From assembly GCF_040675875.1 (NCBI RefSeq), contig NZ_JBEGII010000001.1, positions 2,914,001-2,978,000 of the forward strand: 64,000 nt of DNA. Direction: 5' to 3'. Shown here piece by piece: positions 1-8,149 of this stretch. How positions within the stretch are numbered: position 1 is the first letter of the stretch; every line of letters begins with the position of its first letter. The notes under the pieces were generated by a model. The model was given only the letters and a program-made list of their open reading frames with translations, was not told the origin of the DNA and made no database searches. This stretch comes from Microbacterium sp. LWO12-1.2 (GTDB lineage: Bacteria > Actinomycetota > Actinomycetes > Actinomycetales > Microbacteriaceae). A program made the translations under genes and the position numbers.

Positions 1-276
1 CACAGGCTCGTCGTCTTCATCCGCGAGCAGGATGCAGGGGCCCATGCCGCTCACGCCGACCGCGGTCACCTCGGCGTCGGGGTGCGCGCTCAGGAGTTCA
101 CGGGTGATCGAGACGAACTCGTCCCACCAGATCGCGGCATCCATCTCGACCCAGCCCGTGCGGGGGCGGGAGACGTCGTGGGCGCGGGTGGCCGAGGCGA
201 TGATCGCACCGTCGGCGGCGACCAGCACACCCTTGGTGCTCGACGTGCCGACATCCACTCCCAGAGTGCATCGCAT
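1..276 (-). CDS. FGGY-family carbohydrate kinase, N-terminal part (cut by window edge)
   Basis: The 92 visible residues start MRCTLGVDVGTSSTKGVLVA, the phosphate-1 motif of the FGGY sugar kinase N-terminal domain, and continue with a WVEMDAAIWW stretch typical of gluconokinase and xylulokinase relatives. The gene would phosphorylate a cytosolic sugar or sugar acid with ATP. The ATG at 274-276 follows a GGAGGA ribosome site at 281-286. It lies downstream of the LacI gene on the same strand but has its own promoter and operator (309-338), so it is probably a LacI target together with the importer operon starting at 7055. The C-terminal half lies outside the window, so the substrate cannot be judged. 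Confidence 0.85.
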   Translation of the reverse strand, partial: MRCTLGVDVGTSSTKGVLVAADGAIIASATRAHDVSRPRTGWVEMDAAIWWDEFVSITRELLSAHPDAEVTAVGVSGMGPCILLADEDDEPV

Positions 277-308
277 GGCGTCCTCCTTGATCGCGCTGGC
301 CTTCCGAA

Positions 309-338
309 AGCGTAGCTGAAATCGATTTCATGATGCAA
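309..338 (-). promoter_or_regulatory. Promoter with LacI-type operator upstream of the FGGY kinase
   Basis: Read on the minus strand there is a -35-like TTGCAT (333-338), an 18-nt spacer and a -10-like TACGCT (309-314). The perfect 14-bp palindrome TGAAATCGATTTCA (317-330) fills the spacer, a position where a bound LacI protein would block RNA polymerase. The same core recurs at 7119-7132 and in degenerate form at 1366-1379. The palindrome is seen directly; assigning it to the adjacent LacI protein is inference. Confidence 0.7.
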
Positions 339-368
339 GCCCCGACGCGGCGATCAGAAAGAGGAGTC

Positions 369-1355
369 TCAGACGCGCACGGCGCTGGCGTGCTGCACCT
401 CGCCACGCAGCACCACGGTGCGTGCGGGCTGGGCGTCTCCGCCGATGCGCTCGAGCAGCATCCGCGCCGCCGTGACCCCCATGTGCCTGGCGGGCAGGCG
501 CACCATCGTGACCGCGGTCGGAGACAGCGTGGTGAACGGCAACGAGCCGACCACGGCCACCCCGAACTGCGGCGGCGTGAGACCCCGCTCGGTGAGCACC
601 TGGATCGCCCCGACGCCAATGAGGTTGTTGCCGGCGACAACGGCATCCGGCGGTTCGGGGAGGTCCAGCAGCTCCTCCATCGCCGCGCGGGCGCCGTCGA
701 CGCGGAAGGTCGCGAAGCGCTGCAGCGCGCCGATCTCCGCCGACAGCTCTGCAGCGGCGAGTGCGGCCCGCCACCCGGCGGCGCGGTCGGCCGCGGTGTC
801 GATGTCCTCAGGCCCGCCGATGTAGGCGATACGCCGGTAGCCGGCCTCGATCAGCGACTCGGTCGCCGCGATGCCCGCAGCCCTGTTCGCGATCACGACG
901 CCGTCGACGTCATACCGGGTGGCGCGGTCGACGGCGACGACGGGACGCCCGGTGGAGAGGATGCTGTCGAGGTTCGTGGCCTCGGATGCCGTCGCGATGA
1001 TCACGCCCGACATGTGCTCGGCGATCGCGATCTGCAGGTACGTCGCCTCCTTCTCGGTCTGCGAGTCGGAGTTGCACAGCACGACCGAGTATCCGGCCTC
1101 GGAGGCGACATCCTCGACCCCGCGCGCCATCTCGGTGAAGTACGGGTTCTCGATGTCGGGGATGACGAGGGCGATGACCTCGGAGCTCTGTGTACGCAGC
1201 GAGCGCGCCGTCCGATTCGGGGTGAAGTTCAGATCAGCAGCGGCTTTGCGCACCGCGGCGACCTTCTCGGCCGAGACGCTGGTGCCGTTGAACACCCGCG
1301 AAACCGTCGCCGGCGAGACACCCGCCCGTTCCGCGACATCGTAGATCGTCGTCAT
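369..1355 (-). CDS. LacI-family transcriptional regulator
   Basis: The protein (328 aa from the ATG) begins MTTIYDVAERAGVSPATVSR, the classical LacI helix-turn-helix at residues 3-22, followed by a hinge helix near 45-58 and a periplasmic-binding-protein-like effector domain to the end. It should repress sugar catabolic genes until a sugar or sugar phosphate binds. The start is set at the ATG at 1353-1355; a GTG two codons upstream (1359-1361) is in frame but lies only 2 nt from a possible -10 box. Palindromes before the kinase (317-330), before the importer (7119-7132) and before this gene (1366-1379) suggest one small autoregulated regulon. Confidence 0.92.
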   Translation of the reverse strand: MTTIYDVAERAGVSPATVSRVFNGTSVSAEKVAAVRKAAADLNFTPNRTARSLRTQSSEVIALVIPDIENPYFTEMARGVEDVASEAGYSVVLCNSDSQTEKEATYLQIAIAEHMSGVIIATASEATNLDSILSTGRPVVAVDRATRYDVDGVVIANRAAGIAATESLIEAGYRRIAYIGGPEDIDTAADRAAGWRAALAAAELSAEIGALQRFATFRVDGARAAMEELLDLPEPPDAVVAGNNLIGVGAIQVLTERGLTPPQFGVAVVGSLPFTTLSPTAVTMVRLPARHMGVTAARMLLERIGGDAQPARTVVLRGEVQHASAVRV

Positions 1356-1363
1356 GGGCACTC

Positions 1364-1379
1364 ACTGTAACCGATTTCA
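1364..1379. promoter_or_regulatory. Degenerate LacI operator over the lacI-type gene's own -10
   Basis: TGTAACCGATTTCA (1366-1379) matches TGAAATCGATTTCA at 12 of 14 positions with the central CG conserved. On the minus strand a TACAGT (-10-like, 1364-1369) overlaps it and sits 8 nt before the ATG. This arrangement suggests weak autorepression. No good -35 was seen. Confidence 0.5.
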
Positions 1380-1438
1380 GTGTGACAGCGGAGGTCCGAC
1401 CGGGCACCTGCGCGCATCGGATCTGACATGCTGAAGTC

Positions 1439-2029
1439 ATGGAACCGGAGTTGCACGCATCAGTGGGCGACGTCGATGCGCGGCTGACGAGAGCGCGGAA
1501 CTCCGTAGCTTCCTCGGCGGCGCAGATCAAGAACGCTCTGGGCAGCATCATCGCGCTGACCAGCACGCCACCCCCGGCGAATCAGCCGCTGTGGCGACGA
1601 GTCGACGTGTTCGCACGGGCGGATCTCAAGGAGCTCCTGAACCCTGACGCCCAGAGCGACATCGCCGCCTGCCTCCGCCTGCTCGTGTCCCTGCACAATC
1701 GACTCACCGATGCGCGCTGGGAGATCTCGACGGCGCGCGATACGGCGGGCCGCGAGATCCTCAGAGGCCGCGGGAGCGGCATCACCACTACGACGACGAT
1801 CACGACCACGACCACCACCGAGTCGATCGAACTCCTGGCCGACGTCTTCACCACCGTCGCCGACGCGCTCGTATCCCTCGACACCCGGCTGACCGCGCAG
1901 ACCGTGTTCACTGCGCCGCTGCCGATCTCGGTGCGCGCGTATGTCCGTGAGATCCAGGCCGCCACCGCCCGGATCTCCGCCCAGCCGGACGACGCCTGGA
2001 CGTGGGAGTCGCACCTCGACGCAGACTGA
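1439..2029 (+). CDS. Hypothetical protein with Thr-rich linker
   Basis: This 196-residue protein was not recognised. Residues 1-100 look helical and amphipathic, with many Ala, Leu and Arg. A stretch near residues 112-127 is almost all threonine (GITTTTTITTTTTTES), and a second helical section follows to the end. There is no signal peptide and no membrane segment. It is transcribed divergently from the LacI gene and converges with the lyase gene ending at 2061. The ATG at 1439 has a CATGCT box 6 nt upstream, so it may be leaderless. Codon use and third-position GC match real genes here, so it is probably expressed. A link to sugar metabolism is not implied. Confidence 0.6.
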   Translation: MEPELHASVGDVDARLTRARNSVASSAAQIKNALGSIIALTSTPPPANQPLWRRVDVFARADLKELLNPDAQSDIAACLRLLVSLHNRLTDARWEISTARDTAGREILRGRGSGITTTTTITTTTTTESIELLADVFTTVADALVSLDTRLTAQTVFTAPLPISVRAYVREIQAATARISAQPDDAWTWESHLDAD

Positions 2030-2060
2030 CGCGCTCGCCCCTGCTCGGTACGAGCCACGC

Positions 2061-2984
2061 TCAGATGGCGCGAGCATCCTCCTCTGCCGTGACCGCGATG
2101 TGCTCCTGCAGTCGGGTGAACACCGTATCCAGGCGCGCGCGCCCGTCATCGTCCACGGCGGGCAGCGGGGCACGGCAGTCGCCGAGAGGCACAGACAACC
2201 GGCCCCCGAGGTACTTGGCCGCACCGAAGACGCCGACCTCGACCATGCCCTCGACCGTGTCGTTGATGCGCACCTGCACCGCGCGCGCCCCGTCGAGGTC
2301 TCCCCGGGCGAAGCGGCGGCGCAACGAGAGGAACAGCTCGATCTGCAGGCTCACCGTGGTGCCGATCGCCCCGCGGGCGCCGATCGACAGCGCCGGCAGG
2401 TAGAACTCGTCGAACCCGTTCACGAGCGTCAGGTGCGGGTAGCGGCGGATGATGCGCTCGGCCCCGTACAGGTTGCGCGAGGTGTGCTTCACGCCGACCA
2501 CCTGCGGCAGCGCGAGCAGCTCGTCGAAGCCGCCCTCGGAGATGTCGCGGCCGGTGAACTGGGGGATGTTGTAGAGCACGAAGGGCAGGTCGACCGCGTC
2601 GATCACGGAGCGGAAGTGCCGCACCACGTCGGGGGTCGAGTAGCCGTAGTACAGCGGCGGGATCATGGAGATCGCCGCGACTCCGGCATCCTTCGCGGCG
2701 GCGGCGATGCGGATCGCCTCTCCGGTCGACATGGCACCGACGTGCGACACCACAGGGACTCGCCCGCCGGCCGCGGCGACCGCGGTCTCGACGACGGCGA
2801 TGCGCTCGCCCTCGGAGAGCAGTACGCCCTCCCCCGACGAGCCGCACACGTACAGCCCTTCGACCCCACGGCGGACGTCGCTGTCGAGCATCGTGGAGAG
2901 CGCGGCGTGATCGATGCTCTCGTCGGCGCGCATCGGGGTGACGGCGGCGGTGAAGAGGCGGTCGCCGAGCACGTCGGTCACCAT
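2061..2984 (-). CDS. Dihydrodipicolinate synthase / N-acetylneuraminate lyase family aldolase
   Basis: This 307-residue TIM-barrel protein carries the family marks: GSSGEG near residue 48, the proton-relay tyrosine in YNIPQFTG near 138, and the Schiff-base lysine in VGVKHTS near 165. The YNIP and VK-TS forms resemble the N-acetylneuraminate lyase and 2-keto-3-deoxy sugar acid aldolase subgroup more than biosynthetic DapA. The ATG (2982-2984) has a GGAGGG site and overlaps the end of the upstream SDR gene by 7 bp, so the two are translationally coupled. With an SDR and an FGGY kinase under one LacI regulator, cleavage or dehydration of a keto-deoxy sugar acid is the likely role; the exact substrate is unknown. 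Confidence 0.85.
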   Translation of the reverse strand: MVTDVLGDRLFTAAVTPMRADESIDHAALSTMLDSDVRRGVEGLYVCGSSGEGVLLSEGERIAVVETAVAAAGGRVPVVSHVGAMSTGEAIRIAAAAKDAGVAAISMIPPLYYGYSTPDVVRHFRSVIDAVDLPFVLYNIPQFTGRDISEGGFDELLALPQVVGVKHTSRNLYGAERIIRRYPHLTLVNGFDEFYLPALSIGARGAIGTTVSLQIELFLSLRRRFARGDLDGARAVQVRINDTVEGMVEVGVFGAAKYLGGRLSVPLGDCRAPLPAVDDDGRARLDTVFTRLQEHIAVTAEEDARAI

Positions 2985-3811
2985 GCGGTCCACCCTCCGT
3001 CGACGACGACGTTGGAGCCGGTCATGTACGCCGAGGCGTCGGAGGCGAGGAACACCAGGGCGCCGTTGTACTCGTCGGCCTCGGCCATGCGGCCGATCGG
3101 CATGCGCTCGATGTAGTTCGCCTGGAACTTCGCATCCTGCGTGTCGCGGCGCACACCCGAGGGGGTGAGCGTGTTGACGCGGATGCCGGCACGGCCCCAG
3201 TACGTGGCGCAATAGCGCGTGAGGTTGTACAGCCCCGACTTGGCGGCCGAGTAGGCAACCGGCTTGATGAACGGGATACCGGTGTCCTCGGCCTTGTACG
3301 CGTAGATGTCCTGCACCGGCGAGACCATGCCGTAGATCGAGCCCACGTTGACGATCGAACCGCCGACGCCGGCATCCCGCATCCGCCGGCCCGCGGCCTG
3401 CGTGACGAGGAACGTGCCCACGAGGTTGGTGTCGACGACCTCCCGGAACACCTCCACCGGGAACTCCTCGAACGGCCCTGACACCTCCGGCGGGGCGCTG
3501 GGCTGCGTGTCGAGCCCGGCGTTGTTCACGACCACGGTCGGCACGCCCCAGGTCGCGAGCACCCGGTCGAAGCCGGCATCCACGCTCGCCTGATCGGTGA
3601 TGTCCATCGCGACCGCCAGCAGCCGGCCGTCGGGGTCGTCGAGTCCGAGGCGGGCAGCCGGGTCGGCCACCTCGCTGCGGGAGGTGACGGCGACGCGGGC
3701 GCCGCGTTCGTGCAGCGAGCGGACGAACTCCGCGCCGATCTGGCCGAAGCCGCCGGTGACGATCACCACCTTGTCCCGGACGGAAAACAGCGGATCGAGT
3801 ACTTCAGACAT
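2978..3811 (-). CDS. Short-chain dehydrogenase/reductase (SDR)
   Basis: The protein (277 aa) has the classical SDR Rossmann motif as VTGGFGQIG near residue 19, the NNAG-type motif VVNNAG near 94, and the active-site pair Y-x-x-x-K in YSAAKSG near 188. The C-terminal SDASAYMTGSNVVVDGG is typical. Such enzymes oxidise or reduce sugar alcohols or sugar acids with NAD(P). The substrate loop near 170-185 (YAYKAEDTGIPFIKP) is longer than usual. It sits between the importer genes and the coupled lyase gene, consistent with oxidising the imported compound before cleavage. Gluconate 5-dehydrogenase-like activity is one option, not shown by sequence alone. Confidence 0.87.
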   Translation of the reverse strand: MSEVLDPLFSVRDKVVIVTGGFGQIGAEFVRSLHERGARVAVTSRSEVADPAARLGLDDPDGRLLAVAMDITDQASVDAGFDRVLATWGVPTVVVNNAGLDTQPSAPPEVSGPFEEFPVEVFREVVDTNLVGTFLVTQAAGRRMRDAGVGGSIVNVGSIYGMVSPVQDIYAYKAEDTGIPFIKPVAYSAAKSGLYNLTRYCATYWGRAGIRVNTLTPSGVRRDTQDAKFQANYIERMPIGRMAEADEYNGALVFLASDASAYMTGSNVVVDGGWTAW

Positions 3812-3838
3812 AGAGGAGAACTCCAGATTGCAGGGCGT

Positions 3839-4711
3839 TCAGCCCTTGACGGATCCTGCGGTGAGGCCGGAGACGATGCCCCGCTGCGCCCACAGGAAGA
3901 AGATGATCGCGGGGAGCGCGAACAGCAGCGCACAGAACATCACGACGTTCATGGGCGTGTAGAACTGGCCGAGGAACGACGACAGCCCGACGGATGCCGG
4001 CCACAGGTCGGACGACGAGATGAACGTGTTCGCGAACATGAACTCGTTCCACCCGTCGAAGAACGCGATGACCGCGGCGGCCGCAATGCTCGGCATGATC
4101 AACGGCAGCACGATCGTGGTCAGGATGCGCAGGCGCGAGCATCCGTCGATGCGCGCCGACTCCTCGATCTCGTAGGGGATCTTGTCGATGCCGCTCTTGA
4201 TGATGAACATGGCGACCGGCATCACGAACGCGGTGTCGGCGAGCACGAGGCCCCAGTGGCTGTTCAGCAGTCCCGCCCCCGCGAAGATCGCGTACAGCGG
4301 CACGATGATGAGCGCCTCCGGCAGCATCTGCGTGCTGAAGAAGATGAAGCCGGCGACGCCGCGTCCGTGGAAGCGGTAACGACTGAGCGCGTAGGCGGCC
4401 ATGGTCGCGAGCACCAGGCTGAGGATGGTGGTGCCCGCCGCGATCACGAACGAGTTGCCGAGCCAGCGGAAGATCGGGATGTCCGAGAGGAACCCGCCCC
4501 ACTGGCCGATGTTCTGGAACTCCGGGATCAGCGGCTGGCTTCCGCCGTACAGGGACGACTCGGTGCCGAGCGAGGTGCCCAGCATCCAGTACACCGGGAA
4601 TCCTGCGAAGACCACGAGCAGGGTGATGAGCACGGCCTTGCCGAAGCTGCCGAACTTGGCGGCGACGCCACGACGACGCGGCAGATCGGTGGGGATGAGC
4701 GTGGTGGTCAT
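3839..4711 (-). CDS. Carbohydrate ABC transporter permease (MalG type)
   Basis: This 290-residue membrane protein has about six transmembrane helices and the EAA loop as EESARIDGCSRLRILTTIVLP near residue 190, which contacts the ATPase. It ends in the short hydrophobic tail usual for MalG-type subunits. The ATG at 4709-4711 has an AGGAG site and overlaps the stop of the partner permease by 4 bp (ATGA). No ATPase gene is in the operon; actinobacterial sugar importers often share one MsiK-type ATPase encoded elsewhere, which is the likely situation here. Confidence 0.93.
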   Translation of the reverse strand: MTTTLIPTDLPRRRGVAAKFGSFGKAVLITLLVVFAGFPVYWMLGTSLGTESSLYGGSQPLIPEFQNIGQWGGFLSDIPIFRWLGNSFVIAAGTTILSLVLATMAAYALSRYRFHGRGVAGFIFFSTQMLPEALIIVPLYAIFAGAGLLNSHWGLVLADTAFVMPVAMFIIKSGIDKIPYEIEESARIDGCSRLRILTTIVLPLIMPSIAAAAVIAFFDGWNEFMFANTFISSSDLWPASVGLSSFLGQFYTPMNVVMFCALLFALPAIIFFLWAQRGIVSGLTAGSVKG

Positions 4712-5673
4712 CGCTGGCTCTCCTGACGTTCCTGGATCTGCTCGACGATGAAGTACACGACCGTGACCAACAGCGACAGCACGAGTCCGAGGGCGCCGAT
4801 CGCCGCGGCGCGGCCGAGGTTCTGGTCTTGGAAGGCGGTGCGGTAGACGTTCACGACCAGAGTGTTCGTCACGTCGAGCGGACCGCCGCCGGTGATGAGG
4901 AAGATGATCTCGAAGCGGCGGATCGACCAGATCGTCATGAGCAGGGTGATCACACGCAGCGTCGGCATCAGGTGCGGAAGCGTCACTGCGAGGAACGACT
5001 GGAACCGCGTGGCGCCGTCGACCCAGGTCGCCTCGCGCAGCTCCTGCGGCACGCTCTGCAGCGCACTCAGCATGACCAGCATCACGAGCGGGGTGAGCTT
5101 CCACACGGTGGCGAGCGTCACGGCGAAGAGTCCGTACTGCGGATCGACCAGCCAGCCGTGCTGCCCCATGCCGAGCGCGGAGGTGGTGCGATTGAGGATG
5201 CCCTGCTCGTTGTTGTAGATCCAGACGAAGATCAGCGCCGCGGCCACCGTCGGCACGGCCCACGGGATCGTCGCGATCGCGCGGATGATGCCGCGGCCCT
5301 TGAAAGCGGTGTTCAGCAGCAGGGCGCCCGCGGTGCCGATGCCCACCGAGAAGACGACCGTGAACAGCGTGTAGAGCAGGGTCGTGACGACCGAGGTCCA
5401 GAACTTGTCACTGGAGAGCAGGTACTCGTAGTTCTCGACGCCGACCGGCTTGCCGCCCGCGGGGTTCACGAGCTTGGTCGCGGTGAACGACAGCATCAGG
5501 CCACGGATCAGCGGGAAGACCGTGAAGATCGCGAGGTACACGATCGCCGGGAAGAGGAAGAGGTAGGCGCCGTTGCGCTCGATGAAGCGCCCGACGGCTC
5601 CGCTGCCTCGCGGCCGCTTCGGCGGCGCAGCGCGAGGCGTCGACCGGGGCGCCTCGAGTGTGCTGGTGGCCAT
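4708..5673 (-). CDS. Carbohydrate ABC transporter permease (MalF type)
   Basis: This 321-residue protein has a positively charged N-terminus (about 30 residues), then six predicted membrane helices starting at YLFLFPAIVYLAIF. The EAA motif is seen as LREATWVDGATRFQSFLAVTLP near residue 222. It forms the channel with the next gene's product, to which it is joined by a 4-bp overlap. It is separated from the binding-protein gene by 80 bp holding a strong hairpin (5699-5729), which probably sets a lower expression level than that of the binding protein. Confidence 0.93.
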   Translation of the reverse strand: MATSTLEAPRSTPRAAPPKRPRGSGAVGRFIERNGAYLFLFPAIVYLAIFTVFPLIRGLMLSFTATKLVNPAGGKPVGVENYEYLLSSDKFWTSVVTTLLYTLFTVVFSVGIGTAGALLLNTAFKGRGIIRAIATIPWAVPTVAAALIFVWIYNNEQGILNRTTSALGMGQHGWLVDPQYGLFAVTLATVWKLTPLVMLVMLSALQSVPQELREATWVDGATRFQSFLAVTLPHLMPTLRVITLLMTIWSIRRFEIIFLITGGGPLDVTNTLVVNVYRTAFQDQNLGRAAAIGALGLVLSLLVTVVYFIVEQIQERQESQR

Positions 5674-5698
5674 GCTGAGGTCCTTTCAGGAGTGGGGG

Positions 5699-5729
5699 CG
5701 AGGGGCGGGATGGGGGTTCCCGCCCCTCG
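5699..5729. terminator. Intercistronic hairpin between binding protein and permease
   Basis: A perfect 12-bp GC-rich stem (cgaggggcggga at 5699-5710, tcccgcccctcg at 5718-5729) closes a 7-nt loop. It lies within the operon transcript just after the binding-protein gene. It has no U-run, so partial termination or protection of the upstream mRNA from 3' exonucleases fits better than full termination. Confidence 0.7.
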
Positions 5730-5753
5730 GATGCGCAGTCGGGTCTGCGCCGC

Positions 5754-7055
5754 TCAGCCGAGTTCGGCTTCGAGGGACTTCTGCACCTCGGCGAGCGTGC
5801 TCTTCACGTCGCCGCCGTTGACACGCAGGTCCTCGACCGCGGTCAGCACCTCGCGCCAGATCGGCTTGCTCTCGGTCTCGAAGCCCTCGACCAGGGTCGA
5901 CTTCGAGGTCTTCGCGGCCTCGAGGAACTGCGTGGCCCAGGGGTTGGCGGCCAGGAACTCGGCGTCGGGCTCGACGTCGGTCGCCATGGCGGAGGCGCCG
6001 AGGCCGGCACGGATCGCGGTCTGACCCTCTTCGCCGAGCACCCAGCGGACGAAGTCCTTCGCGGCCTCCACGTTGTCGCTGTTGGCGTTGACGGCGATGA
6101 TGAGCTGCGAGTTCGATCCGGCGTTCGCCAGCGGGAGCGGGGCGGCCCCCATGTTCTCGCCGTTCACCACGTTGTCGGGGTTGCTGGTGATGGTGGTCGC
6201 GACGCCCGAGTTCTCGAACAGCATCCCGACCTGGCCCTGGCCGAACTTGGCGCGGAAGGTCGAGGCGTCATCGCCGATCGGCGCGACGCCCGACTCGAAG
6301 GTCTCGAGGAACGCCTCGACGGCCTCGACGTTCTCGGCCTTGTCGATCGTCAGCTTCTTGCCGTCGCTGAGCTCGCCGCCGAATCCGTAGATCCAGTTGG
6401 CCATCTCGAGCGTCCAGCCGTCGATCTCGGCGGTCTGGTGGCGACCCGCGAATCCGGCGATGCCGAGCTCGCTCTTGATGGTCTCCGCCGTGGTCAGGAA
6501 CTCCTCGAACGTGGTCGGGACCTCGAGGTCGAGCTCGGCGAAGATGTCCTTGTTGTAGATGACCGTGTTGTAGGTCGGGCGCTCCCAGTTGAAGCCGTAC
6601 TGGCCGTCCTGGAAGAAGCCGGCCTCGTTGGTGTTGTTGAGGCTGTCACCGAGCTCGTCGGCGATGTCGTCGAGCGGCTCCAGCACTCCGGCATCGACGA
6701 GCGACGCGAACTGGCTGTCCTGCAGGACCATGACGTCGGGGCCACCGCCGGCGCCGAGCTCGGTGCTGAGCTTGTCGGCGTAGTTGGCGAAGGGGATCTC
6801 AACCTTGGTCAGCTCGATGTTGTCGTTCGGGCCGGTGTAACCCTTGACGGCATCCCAGATGATCGGACCCTTGCCGTCTTCGAGGAACTGCCAGTTGGAG
6901 AACGTGAGCTCTCCTCCGGCGTCTCCCCCGTCGCCCGTGCCACCCGCGTCACCGGATGCGGAGCATCCAGCGAGGGCGATGGCGGCGACGGCGGCGATAC
7001 CGGTGATCCGCAGTGCACGAGCACGGCGGGACGGGTGTGCGTGGTTCAACTTCAC
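5754..7055 (-). CDS. Extracellular sugar-binding lipoprotein of ABC importer
   Basis: The 433-residue product has a twin-Arg-rich N-terminus, a hydrophobic segment and the lipobox LAGC with the lipidated Cys at residue 31, then a Gly/Asp-rich linker. The rest is a family 1 solute-binding protein fold (GELTFSNWQF near 47, PDVMVLQDSQF near 104, later EEGQTAIRAGLG). It captures the sugar outside the membrane for the two permeases downstream. It is first in the operon and has a near-consensus promoter with a LacI operator at 7119-7164. The family assignment is secure; the ligand is not predictable here. Confidence 0.93.
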   Translation of the reverse strand: MKLNHAHPSRRARALRITGIAAVAAIALAGCSASGDAGGTGDGGDAGGELTFSNWQFLEDGKGPIIWDAVKGYTGPNDNIELTKVEIPFANYADKLSTELGAGGGPDVMVLQDSQFASLVDAGVLEPLDDIADELGDSLNNTNEAGFFQDGQYGFNWERPTYNTVIYNKDIFAELDLEVPTTFEEFLTTAETIKSELGIAGFAGRHQTAEIDGWTLEMANWIYGFGGELSDGKKLTIDKAENVEAVEAFLETFESGVAPIGDDASTFRAKFGQGQVGMLFENSGVATTITSNPDNVVNGENMGAAPLPLANAGSNSQLIIAVNANSDNVEAAKDFVRWVLGEEGQTAIRAGLGASAMATDVEPDAEFLAANPWATQFLEAAKTSKSTLVEGFETESKPIWREVLTAVEDLRVNGGDVKSTLAEVQKSLEAELG

Positions 7056-7118
7056 TGTTCACTCCTTTGGGCAGCAAGTTCTTTGCGACGATGCAGTCGA
7101 TTTCTCCGACGGGTTACG

Positions 7119-7164
7119 TGAAATCGATTTCGCTACCGTAACCCGCCTGTTTGAGCGGTGTCAA
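7119..7164 (-). promoter_or_regulatory. Importer operon promoter with LacI-type operator at the start site
   Basis: On the minus strand TTGACA (7159-7164), an 18-nt spacer and TACGGT (7135-7140) form a strong promoter. The operator TGAAATCGATTTCG (7119-7132) covers the expected transcription start and matches the kinase operator at 13 of 14 bases. A flanking inverted pair GGGTTAC (7111-7117) and GTAACCC (7138-7144) encloses it. Confidence 0.75.
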
Positions 7165-7173
7165 GCAAAAATG

Positions 7174-7183
7174 GTTACGTAAC
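7174..7183. promoter_or_regulatory. Second palindrome upstream of the importer promoter
   Basis: GTTACGTAAC is a perfect 10-bp palindrome just upstream of the -35 box of the importer promoter. It shares GTTACG with the arm at 7112-7117. It could be an activator or a second repressor site; the protein is unknown. The DeoR gene starting at 7330 is divergent from this promoter. Confidence 0.4.
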
Positions 7184-7317
7184 TATTCTGATATCTGAAA
7201 CCTACACGACGGGCCCGCCCGCCAGGTCGCGGAGAACTGCAGAATCACGGATGCAGGGGGCGCGAGGCATCCGAGATCCCGCAGATCTCCGCAGCGTCGC
7301 CGGTGCGCCCCGCCGAG

Positions 7318-7323
7318 TACGCT
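7318..7323 (+). promoter_or_regulatory. Candidate -10 box for a leaderless DeoR transcript
   Basis: TACGCT ends 6 nt before the ATG at 7330, the distance expected when transcription begins at the start codon. No convincing -35 was found. The GAGGGG directly before the ATG is too close to act as a ribosome site. Confidence 0.5.
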
Positions 7324-7329
7324 GAGGGG

Positions 7330-8127
7330 ATGCCAGAGTGGTCGCAGACGGTCCCCGCCGCGGTTCGACGCGAACAGATCGTGTCGATCATCGAGCGTCA
7401 GGGGTTCGCCCGCGTACAGGAGCTGAGCCGCGCACTCAGCGTCTCCGAGGTCACGGTGCGCAGCGACCTCGATCTGCTCGCCGAGGAGAACATCATCCAG
7501 CGCGTGCACGGCGGGGCGATGTCGGGCATCAAGTCGACAGCCCACTCGCCGGACTACGAGCGCGCCCTCACTCGCGCCGTCACCGAGAAGCGGCGGATCG
7601 GCAATGCCGCCGCGGCACTCGTCGAGAGCGAGATGGCCATTCTGCTCGACGCGGGCACGACGACCCTCGCACTCGCCCGCGCCCTGCGAGCGCGAGAGGA
7701 ACTGCGCGGCGTCGTCGTCTTCACCAACTCGCTCACGATCGCCCTCGAACTGGGCGTGGCGGAGCCGCACCACATCACCGTCGTCGTCACCGGCGGAACC
7801 GTGAGCTACAAGCAGCGCTCGCTGATCGATCCGCTGGGCGACATGTTCCTCGGCTCGGTGCACAGCGATCTGTGCTTCATCGGATGCAACGGGGTGTCGG
7901 CCACCGGCTTCACGAACTCGAGCCTTCCCGAGGTCACGATGAAGCGTCGCTACCTCGACTCGGCCGCCCGACGCATCGTCGTCGCCGACAGCTCCAAGAT
8001 CGGCAAGAGTCAGATGATCCAGGTCGCGCCGCTCAGCCGTATCGACACCCTCGTGACGGGCGTCGAAGCGCCTCCGGCGGAGCTGGAGGCGCTTCGAGAG
8101 GCCGGGTTGACGATCGAGCTCGCCTGA
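7330..8127 (+). CDS. DeoR-family transcriptional regulator
   Basis: The 265-residue protein has a DeoR winged helix (RREQIVSIIERQGFARVQEL to IQRVHGGA, residues about 14-62), the family's VHGGA signature, and a sugar-phosphate-binding DeoRC domain with LDAGTTT, TNS and GGTVSYKQRS motifs. Such proteins repress sugar-use operons until a sugar phosphate binds. The ATG is chosen because a TANNNT box lies 6 nt upstream; a GTG at 7303 is an in-frame alternative. It stands between two importer operons, divergent from the first and convergent with the end of the second. The second has no other regulator nearby, so it is the better guess as target. Confidence 0.9.
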   Translation: MPEWSQTVPAAVRREQIVSIIERQGFARVQELSRALSVSEVTVRSDLDLLAEENIIQRVHGGAMSGIKSTAHSPDYERALTRAVTEKRRIGNAAAALVESEMAILLDAGTTTLALARALRAREELRGVVVFTNSLTIALELGVAEPHHITVVVTGGTVSYKQRSLIDPLGDMFLGSVHSDLCFIGCNGVSATGFTNSSLPEVTMKRRYLDSAARRIVVADSSKIGKSQMIQVAPLSRIDTLVTGVEAPPAELEALREAGLTIELA

Positions 8128-8149
8128 CCCGGATCCGATCTGACCGGGA

